64,000 bases of DNA. Origin: Dromaius novaehollandiae (taxonomy: Eukaryota > Chordata > Aves > Casuariiformes > Dromaiidae). The notes below the pieces were generated by a model. The model saw only the letters and a program-made list of their open reading frames with translations. It was not told the origin of the DNA and did not search any database. The first letter of the stretch is position 1. Each line of letters opens with the position of its first letter. Shown one piece after another: positions 1 to 10,215 of this stretch. The position numbers and the translations under genes are program-made. The stretch spans positions 1,922,001 to 1,986,000 of the forward strand of contig NW_026991398.1 in NCBI RefSeq assembly GCF_036370855.1, written 5' to 3'.

Positions 1-59
1 TTGGAGGAGACCTAGGTGAGGAGCTGTGCACTGCTTGGTGGCAGGTCCCTGCCAGAGGG

Positions 60-500
60 TTAGTCCTGAGCAGGGTGGCCATGAGCCGTGCCTGCCTGTC
101 GATGCCGGCCATGGGCTAGTGGGGCAGCTGCAGCAGAGGTGCCCTTGCAATCAGCACCCAGATGGGTCCCTTTCACCTGCATCACCCTCTCCCCTCCCCA
201 GGCAGGCATTTCTGCTGGGTGGACTCTCTGAGGCACCGGGTGACATCATAAAGCCTGCTGGTGAGCACATCTGCTGAGGGCCAATCAGGCAGCTGCAGTG
301 GAAGTGACCTCACAATCAACACTGCAGCCATGTCCCCTTTGCCTGCCTCTCCCCATCCTCCTGCCTGTATAACATCTTTGGTGGGATGAGTGGTGGTGTG
401 ATTCTCTTCTTGTCCTCAGAATGGCTCCTACCAGAACCCAGCCCACAAGGTTCCTCTACAAGAGGTGACCTCACCATCAATACTGCCAATGTGTCACTTC
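60..500 (+). repeat. Dispersed monomers related to the 64-bp minisatellite
   Basis: Around 100-170, 260-320 and 445-500 there are stretches with the same framework as the tandem array at 42.8-43.6 kb: a 'GTGACCTCAC'-like core followed by an A/C-rich spacer and 'GCAGCCATG'. The core at about 303-312 is exact. The inverted arm carries the same monomers at about 39640-40010. No gene is seen between 1 and 500. Confidence 0.5.
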
Positions 501-2600
501 TGTGTTTTTCTCCCCTGTCCCTCTTTTGAGTTGTCATCTCTTCTGGGCCCCACACTCAACATCCCAGTCATATCCCTTTACTGGCACCTCCCTCTCCCCT
601 ATCCCCATGGAATTACACACACATGGTGGGGCAGCTCACGTGGCAGGATGAAACTGGGCTCCTGGGGAAGGCAGGCTGGGGTGGCGAGGAGGTGCAGGTG
701 TGCTCTGTGCAAAGGGGTGGCTGGAGTGCACAGGGCTTTGCCTTGGAGCAGGTGCTGAGCCAGTGGAGACCTTGTAGGAAGGATAAGTGGACACAGCAGT
801 CTGGGTGACATTCTGGGAGTGTTTGCTAACAGCTGCCTGAGGAGGGAAGGGAAGCAGCTGAAACCTTGTGCAGGCAGCTGGGGGAAGCCTCATGGTCCCA
901 GATCCTGGTTCTCACAGGGTAGTTTCACCCCCTTGAAATCTGCTGGATGGGCAGTGGGCCTGGGCACAAGCAGCCCAGGAGGTTCCTGGAGAGTGCTGAA
1001 AACAATTTCTTGGCACAGGCAATCAGTGAGCCAACACCAGCTGGACTCTGTCAGTCACAAGCAGAACAGACATGGATGGAGATGTAAAGGTTGAGGGCAG
1101 CCATGGCTGCAATGATCCTGAGATAGTGGAGATGTAAGACAAAAAGCTGAAGAAGAGCCCAGGGCTGCAGGGGAGCCGATTTCACCTAAATGAGGATCTG
1201 CTTGGCAGGATCCCCCAGGAGACTTCCCTGGGGGGCAGAGGGGCCATGAGGCCTCTGTAAAGAGAGACTAGGCAGAGGAAGAGAGGACAGAGAGGCAGAG
1301 GAAGGGAGAGGAGACATGTCCATTTGAATACAGTAGTTTCTCAAAACAAAGTTTCTCCATTCAGAGTGTTGGCAGGAAATTTATCACATTGAATAGCTGT
1401 ACATTTATATAAATATATACACTCACGTAGAGTAATTACTGTAGTGTATGCATATGGTCCTGCAAATCAGAAGGAAAGAAATTATTCATTAGAATTGATA
1501 AATGTTTGATGTTCTGAAAATGAAGATTTGTTTCAGCTCTTGCATAGAAATATTTTTGGCACATTTTCCACCCAGTGATGCAAACTTTACGTTCAGGCCT
1601 TTATAGATAGAGAGGCCATTGCTGCCTGAGATGCCCTGTGTGTTCCCATGTGGTGCTAGGAAATGTGACGCAGGAACTATGGGAACCTTTCTGGAGCATG
1701 GGCTAGTCACCAGGAGAAGCATCTCCCAACCTCTCAGTGGGACAACTTATTTCCATTGACTAGAAAGGGAAGTCCAGACAGCTGGATTAGCCAGAGACAT
1801 CTGCCCTGAAGGGGTCTGGCATTGAGTGAGCTAATTCCCATCCCTGTTGTCACCTCCAATGGAGTTGCACTTCATGACCATGCAGGGAATGAAAAGGGTT
1901 TGTGGCTAGATGTGTAGGGAGTCCTTTAAGACATCACTGTAACACAGGTACATTGAGATTGGTGCAAATTAGGCCACTGATAAATAGAGTGTTTTCACTG
2001 AGCTGATCAGCCTGCTTTCCTCTATCAGCTGTGACAGCACAACATCTCATGGTGTGACTTGCTGTGTGCAAGGAGTGGCAAGAATGATCCTGGGCAGGGA
2101 GTGGTTTGAGGGGCACTGGACTTGTGTGAGACACACAAATAGTATTTTGAATAGTGTAGGCCCTCTGCAGCTCCCAGGGGCTCCAGTCTCCAGCAGGTCC
2201 CCTGCGAGAGCTGCTGGGCCCAGGCAGGTGCCTCAGAGACACCGGGGCCTCTCCAAGTGCCACTGGCTGCTTGTGGTTGGACACCTGAGCTCTGCCTGGA
2301 AAGGGGAAGAACTGTTTTCAACATTTCAAAAATACAAGACCACTTTCATCAGCTCAAATGATTGGCTAATGTTAATGTCAATGTTTTGCTATGATCAAAG
2401 AGTGGAAATCTTCAGGAAGGGTCTTAATCTCGGGAGAAGAAATATTGATTTGCCCTTGACCTTCTGTTTTCACTGCTCTGTCTATTAGGCTGTGGATGTA
2501 ATCTCAGAGATCTCTCACGTATTTCCATGTATCCTGATTAATTTGATCATATTTAAAGACCTCTTTGCTCAGACTCTCTGGGTGTATGCACTTTCCCTAG
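500..2600. other. Non-coding duplicon DNA, no gene seen
   Basis: No recognisable protein or RNA gene. The stretch contains a purine-rich tract at about 1258-1315, an AT-rich stretch at about 1380-1430, and a GC-rich block at 2160-2300. It is found again in reverse at about 37.6-39.65 kb, including the purine tract (as pyrimidines) near 39165-39200. Short open frames are not conserved between the two arms. Confidence 0.6.
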
Positions 2601-4150
2601 TTTTCCAGTTTTCCTCCTCCCCTTGCTCTTTATCATTCAGATACCTCTCAGCTCTCCAGTTGCTGCTCTGAGTTTCTGGGATTCTGAAGCTTGTCTCATC
2701 TTTCAGCAGTCTCAGTGTCTCTTTAGCCAGCTCCTCTGTTCTGTGTCTTGTCTATCCTTTCCTATCTATCTGTCGAAAATATTTCAAGGAAGGTTATGTC
2801 TTGTGGGCAGTGGAGCTCACTGGAGGCACCTTGGACTTGACATAGAGTTGAGGAGTGTCTTTTATCTTTTATTAAAGTGTTTCAAATATTATTTTGGTTT
2901 GATGGCAATTAAGACAAATCCTTCTGTGTCTGTTTGCAGATAGTTCTCAAAGGAAAGCAGGTGGGAATTGGTGCACATGAGCTGTAACCTTCAGCTACAG
3001 ACTTGAGAGGAAAAAAGCTGGATTTTAACCAGAGTGCTCTAAGTCCCCAGTGGCTGATGAGGGAAGTGGCAGGGCTGGGGAGCTGGGGAGGAAGGTTGTC
3101 CATACATGTCTCCTATCAAAAATACTGCTCATCCTACATGTGCAGACTTCATTAGGAGATACTGTGGGTCAGTGTGAATTGGAGAATGTGGGTATCACTT
3201 ATTCTGAAAACGGAAGAATAAAGAAAGCTTCAGAAGCAGACATCTTTCATTTTCAGGTGCTCATTGAAATCTGCCTAATCTCAGTACACTCCTGAAAGCT
3301 TCCCAATTAGCCACACAAGACTTGAAGAACTGAAGAAAATTATGGAAAGAGGCATGGTGCCTTAGGGCTTTGGGCATTTTAATGACCCCATGGGTGTACT
3401 TGGTGCTGAGCCCATGAACCGCAGATGCTGAGAAGAGACTGAACAAACCTCTCAAGAAGTTGAAGTCAGAAGCAAATCCCAAGTTTCTTGGAGTGTTAAC
3501 AGGTCCCACTGAGGGCCATTACCAACAAAGTCTCCCCAGGGGCTGATTAGAGAAGAAAGTTGGAAGCCCTGATTGCAGGTAGGCAAAGGCAATGTGCAGG
3601 TGGTTGTGATGCCAAGTCAACCTTGATGTGTGTTATCAAGCAGAGCAGCCAGGCACTGACAGCCAGCCCCTGCGTAGGGTGATCCTTTCCATCCTGCATT
3701 GCTCAGGGCTCTTCCTGGGGGCAGTGTGCAGGTGGGGGTGTGCAATGCCGAGTGCAGGGCCGCGATACGGCACCTCCTGGGCTCCCCAAGGGACAAGCAG
3801 GCAGCAAGGCCACAGTGCTTTGAGGAATGGTGTCTTCTCGTGGGCTTCGGTGGCAGAGACACCAGCCATAGCCAAGAGGACAAAGACCTCGCTGTGTTGG
3901 GAGGTGTCAGCCTTGGTAGTGCCCCTGGCCATCTCCACTGCAGGTTGTCCTATGCTTTCCCACACCTGTGCCTGTTTCATTGCAGACTGTAGACACCCAA
4001 CCTGCTTCCCCACCTTGCTCTCACCCCGGGATCTCCCGACCTCTCCTGATGTCTTTCTGTCCTCACTTGCTTTTCCTTGAAACACAAAGCCAGAGCCTGA
4101 CCACAGACTCCCTCCGGGTGACCTGTGGTACCACAGCACTACCTTAGGAG
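2600..4150 (+). repeat. Four-copy duplicon block, copy 1
   Basis: This block of about 1.5 kb occurs four times in the window: here, inverted at about 35960-37560, direct at about 51890-53290, and inverted at about 62880-63990. Shared landmarks, in order, are a segment around 'ACTTGACATAGAG', a segment around 'GGTGGGAATTGG', an AT-rich segment near 3190-3300, and a GC-rich part (3600-4090) that always ends against a CR1 tail. Frames of 150-180 codons in the GC-rich part are not maintained between copies, so I do not call a gene. It may be a composite of older repeats. Confidence 0.65.
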
Positions 4151-4480
4151 TGACATTTCCTTTTCCTAATGTCACATCTAAACCTCAAAAGCTGCTGTTT
4201 GTGGCTTTGTCTCTTTCTCATGCTGTTTCCCACTACCAAGGAAAGCTCCAGCATTTCTGAAACCACCCTTCCAGCATTCACAGGCTCCTTCTCTACTGCC
4301 CTTCGCCTGCACTTCAGCAGGCTAAAGAAGCCCAGGTCCCTCAACCTCTTCTCACAGATGGGATTATTCCCACCTAGGCCCAGGACTTGACACTTCTCTT
4401 GTAAATCTTCATGAGGTTTCTGCTGTCCGAATCATCCGAGTTTCTCAGGAGCCTTCTGGACTAAAGTTCATCTGTGTCAA
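4150..4480 (-). mobile_element. CR1 LINE 3'-end fragment (truncated)
   Basis: Read on the minus strand this resembles the end of CR1 ORF2 and the 3' region: a 'FNKDKC'-like area appears as 'AATCTTCATGAGGTTTC' on plus, followed downstream by the typical 'GGGCTTCTTTAGCCTG' stretch. The same fragment lies at the equivalent position in the other duplicon copies (35.74-35.96, 53.29-53.72 and 62.6-62.88 kb), so it predates the duplications. Boundaries are approximate. Confidence 0.6.
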
Positions 4481-4660
4481 AATGAAAAAAACAAAGCAAA
4501 AAACCCCCAAATAAACCAGAACAGCGCCAATGAGCTCAGGGTAAGCAGGGGTGGGGGTGGGCTGTATGGGAACAATCAGAATGGTAAAAGATACAATTTT
4601 AGAAGGGGAGAAAATAGAAAAAAAAAGAAATTAAAAGTGAAAAAAAGGATTGATCAGGGC
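4480..4660. repeat. A-rich low-complexity stretch
   Basis: Repeated short A runs interrupted by G and C, without a clean repeat unit. It sits between two CR1 pieces and could be a degraded poly(A)-like insertion or simple-sequence growth. Nothing coding is seen. Confidence 0.6.
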
Positions 4661-4794
4661 AGACTTGGGAATTCCTGACAAAAAGCCCTGCATCGGAGTA
4701 ATTCTGCCTGGAGGAGGACAGGAAAGCTAGCCTACTTCCACTGTCACGGGGAACCTGCATGCTTGCCCCGACATCAACAGGCGATCGAGAGTGG

Positions 4795-6070
4795 GAAGAA
4801 TCATGGACTCCTTCAGGATGGAAGGGACCTCAGGAGGCCTCTAGCCCAATCTCCTTGCTCACACCAGGGTCAGCTCTGGGGTCAGACCAAGTGACTCTGG
4901 CCTTCATCCAGTCTCGTCTTGGAGACCTCCAAGGCAGGAGACTGCACAGCCTCTCTGGGCAACCACTTCCAATGCGTGACCATCCTTGTAGTGGAACAGT
5001 TTTCCTTATGTCCTGCATGAACATCTCTTCTTTCAACTTATGCCCATTGTTTCTTGTCCTCCCACCATGCACTCTGGTGGAGAGCCTGGCTGCATCTTCT
5101 GGATGACCTCCTCGTAGCCAGTGGAAGGCTGCTGTGAGATCCCTGCAAAGCCATCTTTTCTCCAAGTTGAACAAGCCCCATTTCCTCACAGAGCAAGTGC
5201 TCCAGCTCCCCAACTACTGTGAGGGCCCTCGACTGAACTCGCTCCCAGTTATCAACCTCTTTCTTTTCCTGGGAACCCAACACTGGAGGCAGTGTTCTGG
5301 AAGTGGTCTAATGAATACTGACTAGAAGGTGATCATCATTCCCCTCGACCTCCTGGCTGTGCTTCTGCTCAGACAGTCCACGATGCTTCCAGCCTTCTTT
5401 GCTGCCAGGCAACGCTGCTGGCTCCTGTTTTGCCTCTGTCCACCAGGACCCTCAGGTCCTTTTCCACAGAGCTGCTCCCCAGGCACTCAGGCCCCAGCCT
5501 GTAACACTGTGGCGTGTTGGTTTCTCCCAGGCGTGAGACCTTGCATTTGTCCTTGTTGAATTTCATGAGGTTCCTGACAGCCCATTCCTCCTGCCTGTCT
5601 AGGTGCCTCTGAATGGCAGCCCTCAAGCATAAGACCTGCCCCTCCTCCCTCACCCCCCACAGTTTTTGGGTCCTCAGCTAGCATCTTGAGTATTGCCTCT
5701 TGCATGTCACTAATAAAGCTGTTGAACTGGACTAGTTCCTGGAGAGACCCCATGGTGCTCCACTTCTCCCTGGCCTCCAGGAAGAGTACTACGCCCTCAC
5801 CACTGCCCTCGGAGCCTGACCATCCAAGTTCTTTAGCCATCTGGTTGTCTACCCATCTAGACAGTAAAGTTCTAAATTGTATTCCACAAGAATATGGTGG
5901 GAGACAGTGTCAAACAGTTTGCTAAAATCAAGTTGAAAGACACTTTCTGCTCTCCAACCACCAATAGACCTATTTAATCATAGAAGGCAATCAGGCTCTG
6001 GGGAGGCCATGTCAAGTGCTAATCCACATATAGAAAAGGAATTCCTGCCTGCAAGAATTGCAGTAGCTAC
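4795..6070 (-). mobile_element. CR1 LINE, 5'-truncated, C-terminal reverse transcriptase and 3' end
   Basis: The minus strand encodes recognisable but degraded CR1 ORF2: 'RQEEWAVRNLMKFNKDKC' (about 5550-5600), then 'ECLGSSSVEKDLRVLVD' (about 5440-5500), then the C-terminal 'GLFNLEKRW'-like helix region (about 5150-5200). The 3' end lies near 4795-4830, where plus-strand 'GGAAGGGACCTC' is the reverse complement of the common CR1 tail. Reading frames are broken, so it is inactive. A second CR1 abuts it at about 6080. Confidence 0.85.
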
Positions 6071-6079
6071 TACCAGAAA

Positions 6080-8440
6080 TGACAGAATCAAGGACCATTC
6101 AGATCAGAAGGGACCTTGGGAGCACTCTGGTCCAACCTCCTGCTCACATAGGGATCAACCCTGAATTCACACCAAGTCCCTCAGTGCTTTGTCCAGCTGT
6201 GTCCTGAAAGCCTCCAAGAAGAGAGAGTCCATAATCTCTCTGGACCCTTCTTCAAATGCTTCAGGATCCTCATTGCTTTTTCTCTCTTATATACAATTTA
6301 ACTGCACTTGTGTCAGCTTATAACCATTGCCTCTCATTCTCCTGCCATGAATTGCTGTAAAAGCCTCATTGTTTCTCAGTGGCAACCTTGAGTTGGGAAG
6401 TTGCTATGAATTCCCACCAGAAATCTTCCATTCTTTGTGCTGAACAAACCTGTTCCCTCAGCTTCTCCTCACAGGCAAAGTGCTCCAGCCCCAGCTACCT
6501 CGGGGGCCTGCCACTGGACTCACTCCATGGGATCAACAGCATTCTTCTACAGGTAGCCCAGCTGGATGCAGTATCTAGATGGGCTCTAATGAGTGTGGAG
6601 TAGAGGGGGATAATCACTTCCCTCCATCTCCTGGCTCTGCTCCTGTTCATGCAGCCCAGGACAATGTGACTTCCACTGCTGCCAGTGCACGCTGCTGGCT
6701 GATGTCCAGCTCCCTGCCCACAAAGACGCCCTCAAACATATGACTCTTCCTCCTGATTAGGTGTCATCTACAGCTGTGATGGGAGTTGCATCCTCCAGGT
6801 CACTGATGAACCTGTCAGACAGGCCAGGTCCCAGTCTAGACCCCTGCATACTCCACCTTTACCTGTCTTCCTGGTCAAGCATGACCCATTCATGAAAACT
6901 CTCTGAGCTTGATCATACAACCAGTCTTTTACTCACCGGGTTCTCTACCCGTCTTGTCATAAAGCCTTACTTGTATTCAAGAATATTTGTGGAGACAGTG
7001 TCCAACACCTTGCTAAAATCATGGTAAATGACATCCAGTACTTTCTGCTCCTCCACAATCACAGCTCTCTGATCACAGAAGGCAATCAGCCTGCGCAGGA
7101 ATGATTTACCTTCAGTAAGTCCGTGCTGCCTGCTCCCAGGCACATTCTTCATGTGCCCAGAAATGTGATGCAAGAGGAATCGCTGCATGCCACTCCTCAG
7201 CAAAGTGAGGCTGAAGGGCTTGCAGCTCCCTGGGTTGTCCTTGTGGCCTTTTTTGAAGATGGGCACAACATATTCCTTTCTCTGGTCATTGGGACCTCCC
7301 CCAAAATGCACAGCCTTTCAAAGGTGATAAACAGTGGCCTTCTGGAGACAGCAGCCAGCTCCCTCAAAATCCTCAGATGCAACCCGTCCAAACCCAAAGA
7401 CTTGTATGGGTTTAGCTCTTGCAAGCAATCCCTCACTCAATGCTCCTCCACTGCTGGCTGTTTTTCTATCTGCAGCTGCTATTACTAGAGCCCCTGCCCC
7501 ATTCAGCAGTGAGCCCAGGTGTTCCTTGCTTAGTCTTTCTCTGCTAGCAGAGTAGTAGCAGCTCTTCTTCATGCCCTTGACATCCCCTGCAAGTGTCTAT
7601 CCTCTGGGAGCTTTGGTTTCCCTAACACCATCCCTACTTTGGTGGACAAGAGTATCCTGTTCAGCCAAGCCGATCTCCCAGGATGTCTACTAATTTTAAT
7701 GAGTATTGGTACGGAGCATCCTTGGCTTGGTGGCTGCTGTCCTTAAAGACCTGCTGGCTTTCCTGAGCTCCAAAGCCCTTCATAGCTGTCTCCAATGGGA
7801 TCCCCCACCAGTGCCCTGAAGAGGCCCAAGACTGCTCATCTGAAGGCCAGAGTCTGTACACTGCTATTGTCCTTCCTCACTGCCCTCATGATGTGGGACT
7901 CCACTATTCCATAGTCACTGCAGCCAAGGTTTCCACAGATTATCACAGCCCTGACCAGTGCTTCCTCGTGCGTGAGTACCAGATCCAGGTGAACAAGCGT
8001 CACCCTTTCTGGCCCATCAGGGAGCTGTGCTTAGAAGGTGTCCCTGACACCCTCCAGAAATCTCCTGGACCGCTTGTACCCTGCTGTTTGCCCTTCCAAT
8101 GAATGTCAGGGAGATTAACCCACCCCCCACCCCCCCATCCCGTAAGAACCAGGCCCTGTGACCCACTGAGTTCCTCAGGTTGCTTAAGGGAGGCTGCATC
8201 CACCTCCTCACCCTCACCTCACCATCACAACATCACCTTTACGGTGATGTTCATGCACAAGCTCTCACGCAAACCGTTGTCCATCCCATGCAAGAGCTCC
8301 ATACATCTGGGCTGTCCCTTCACAAAAAGGGCATCCCCCCTGCTCATCTTCCCCAACTGTCTTGCCTGCAGAACTTGTACCCTGCCATCACAGCCCTCCA
8401 GTCATGTGAGTGGTCCCACCTCATCTCAGTTATTCCAACC
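6080..8440 (-). mobile_element. CR1 LINE with endonuclease and reverse transcriptase remnants
   Basis: This is a second minus-strand CR1 with its own 3' end at about 6080-6130. Upstream on the minus strand are RT pieces: 'HDFSKVLDTVSTNIL' (about 6970-7020), 'NPYKSLGLDGLHLRILREL' (about 7370-7420), and the linker 'AQESQQVFKD' (about 7740-7770). A decayed apurinic endonuclease motif follows, 'NLPDIHWKG', at about 8090-8120. The order EN-linker-RT-3' end is that of CR1 ORF2. Many frame breaks show a dead copy. In the inverted arm most of the endonuclease part is absent. Confidence 0.85.
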
Positions 8441-9890
8441 ATGTTTCAGTACTGTGACAGCTTGTGCATCTCCATTTGCTCCTCTGTGCTCCTGGCTGCA
8501 TGCATTTGTGTTTATTTGAGTTGCAGAGCCTCAGCTGTGGCACAGAGAACAGATCTGTAATGGTGAAACCTGTTACCATGAGCCAAGGGCACTGTGTGTG
8601 CAATGGCCCCACTTCAGAGCAGAGACGTGCTGGCATAGAGAGCGGGTGGCAATGTGATGGTGAAAGGAGGTTCCCACTAAGGGAGCAAATCCTGCAGTGC
8701 CCAAGGCCAGGGAGAAACAGAGCTGGGCTGTGCTGAAATGGCAGAAGAGGGGTTTGCTGCCTGAGCTGATTCACAGCACCATGAGGCCTGTGACAGAGGT
8801 GAACTGATCTCCAGGAACGAAAAGGAGCCACTGAAGAAGTCCCTGGGCCAGGGCAGCCTGTGATTTGCCCACCCTGAGGTTATCATTAGCCCAGTCCCTG
8901 GTCATATCATCTGGGGGTGTGAAGAGGTTCAAGGGGAGGAAAGCTAGAAGGTTTTAAGGGGCAGAGACTAGAGCACAGACCTTGGTGTGATGTGCCTCTC
9001 CCATTTTTGAAGCATGCTTGAATGCAGACGGGATGGACTTGGCCTAAAGGCAGTGGTGGGATCCAGGTGTTTGGGCACAGGTAGGAAACCTGAGGGGCCC
9101 TGGGGCACTTGCCCAGCAACCACTCCAAAGGGGCAGGGCTTTCCTGTAGGTGCCATGCTGTATCTGCTAGACGCCTGTAGTTGTGCTGGACACCCCAGGC
9201 ATCCGACATGGCCCTGCAGGCCTATTGCTGTGTCACTGAATCAAGTGCCTGCACTGGATGACATCAGGTGTTTGCAATGTTGGGATCTGTCTGTGTCTCA
9301 GCTTCCTAGTGAGTGGAGCTTGATAGCAGTGTGCATCCAGTATGATTTCAGGTGGCCAAGGCAATTCCCCACTTGGCCCCCAATCATGCCCTGGAAGGAT
9401 GTAGGTCTGACACTTGCTCCGTCAGAGCAAGCAGACACTGGTACATGCCTTGGACCACCTCTGTCTCTTCACATGTCACCAGGTGTTTGCGTGCGAGCAC
9501 CTGACTCCCACCCTCCATCTCCAGGGATTATAATGGGAGCATAGACCAAGATCTTGCATGCAGACATCCATGCTGTGCTTGCTTCTGCCTGGACAAAGGG
9601 AATCCCACTTCCTGTGTGTTTGTGGAGGTCATGGGAGTTTGCTGAATCCTATGCCAGCCCAGGGCTTTCTAAAGCAGCCTGAGAAGCCCAAACTGACTCA
9701 TCAGAATCAATACCTGAACAATGAGAAAATGAACTCTGTTCTTGTCCCCATCTAGGTGTCCTGCCTAGTTATGAGATGGGAATAGGGGCTTCCAGAATGG
9801 AACACTTCCACCTTTCATAGATAACCATCCTCTGCTGAGACAAATTGCAATGCTGGAATTAATCTTCCTTCGGTGCTTAGAGAGGGAGCA
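8440..9890. other. Non-coding duplicon DNA upstream of the OR-1 promoter-like block
   Basis: No gene seen. The sequence is present in the inverted arm (about 32.45-33.85 kb), in part at 19459-19940 upstream of OR-3, and at 55.3-56.56 kb upstream of OR-5. A short G/C-skewed tract lies at about 8118-8142. Open frames of up to about 175 codons are not conserved between copies. Confidence 0.6.
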
Positions 9891-9960
9891 TCAGTGATTA
9901 TTTTAGTTTATTGCAGTGAACATTTCCCAGGAGGAGGGAGCACAAGGGACAGAGACATTT
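9877..9960 (+). promoter_or_regulatory. Promoter-like conserved block upstream of OR-1
   Basis: A short AT-rich element ('GTGATTATTTTAG') followed about 15 bp later by 'CATTTCCCAGGAGG' is preserved at the same distance upstream of all four full OR units (here, 19921-19990, 32401-32470 inverted, 56541-56605). 'TTCCC..GG' resembles the EBF/Olf-1 site known from OR promoters, and the AT-rich part could bind a homeodomain factor. Function is inferred from conservation and position; no transcription start can be read from sequence. Confidence 0.4.
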
Positions 9961-9999
9961 GTGTCGTCAGCTGGGCCTCTGCTCCTGAGTGGGGACCAG

Positions 10000-10215
10000 G
10001 CTCCTGGGATGGAGGGAGCTCATGGCAACCTGGCAGCACTGCCCAGACACAGCTGTGTGCAGGAGCAGCTCCTCTGCCAAGAGCAGCAGGGCTGCGGGCA
10101 CTGCCTGCTGCTGCTGACATGAGCTGAGAGAAGGCAGCGAGAAGTGCAAGGCAGTGTGGAGTGGGAGGACAGAGGAGAGCTGCTTGTGGGAGGAATCTTC
10201 ACAGCCCTTGACACG
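10000..10215 (+). other. Candidate non-coding 5' exon of OR-1
   Basis: This segment ends in 'ACACG|GTAAGT', a near-ideal 5' splice donor (intron would start at 10216). It is almost identical to segments at about 20045-20260 and 32130-32345 (inverted), and recognisable at about 56715-56930. Each copy lies 2.2-2.4 kb before an OR coding exon that is preceded by a conserved acceptor. Vertebrate OR genes commonly have one or more untranslated 5' exons joined to an intronless CDS, so this is a good leader-exon candidate. The 5' end is arbitrary because no start site can be placed. The predicted intron is 10216-12508 (2293 bp). Confidence 0.45.
10022..10117 (+). other. 31-codon upstream ORF in the OR-1 leader
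   Basis: The ATG at 10022 opens a 31-codon frame (beginning MATWQHC and ending in three Cys codons) closed by TGA at 10115-10117. By eye the same peptide is encoded in the OR-3 leader (20067-20162) and, inverted, in the OR-4 leader (32228-32323). In the OR-5 leader the frame stops after three codons. If the exon is used, this would be a uORF able to lower OR translation. The alternative is chance conservation in a recently copied segment. Confidence 0.3.

Noticed and set aside
3628-4175. 150-180 codon frames in the four-copy block
   Set aside because: The same DNA in the other three copies does not keep the frames or their lengths.
9908-10120. Minus-strand frame opposite the leader exon, shared by copies A and E
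   Set aside because: Identical only where the DNA itself is identical; the frames diverge at the first indel. The plus-strand donor site gives a better explanation for conservation.
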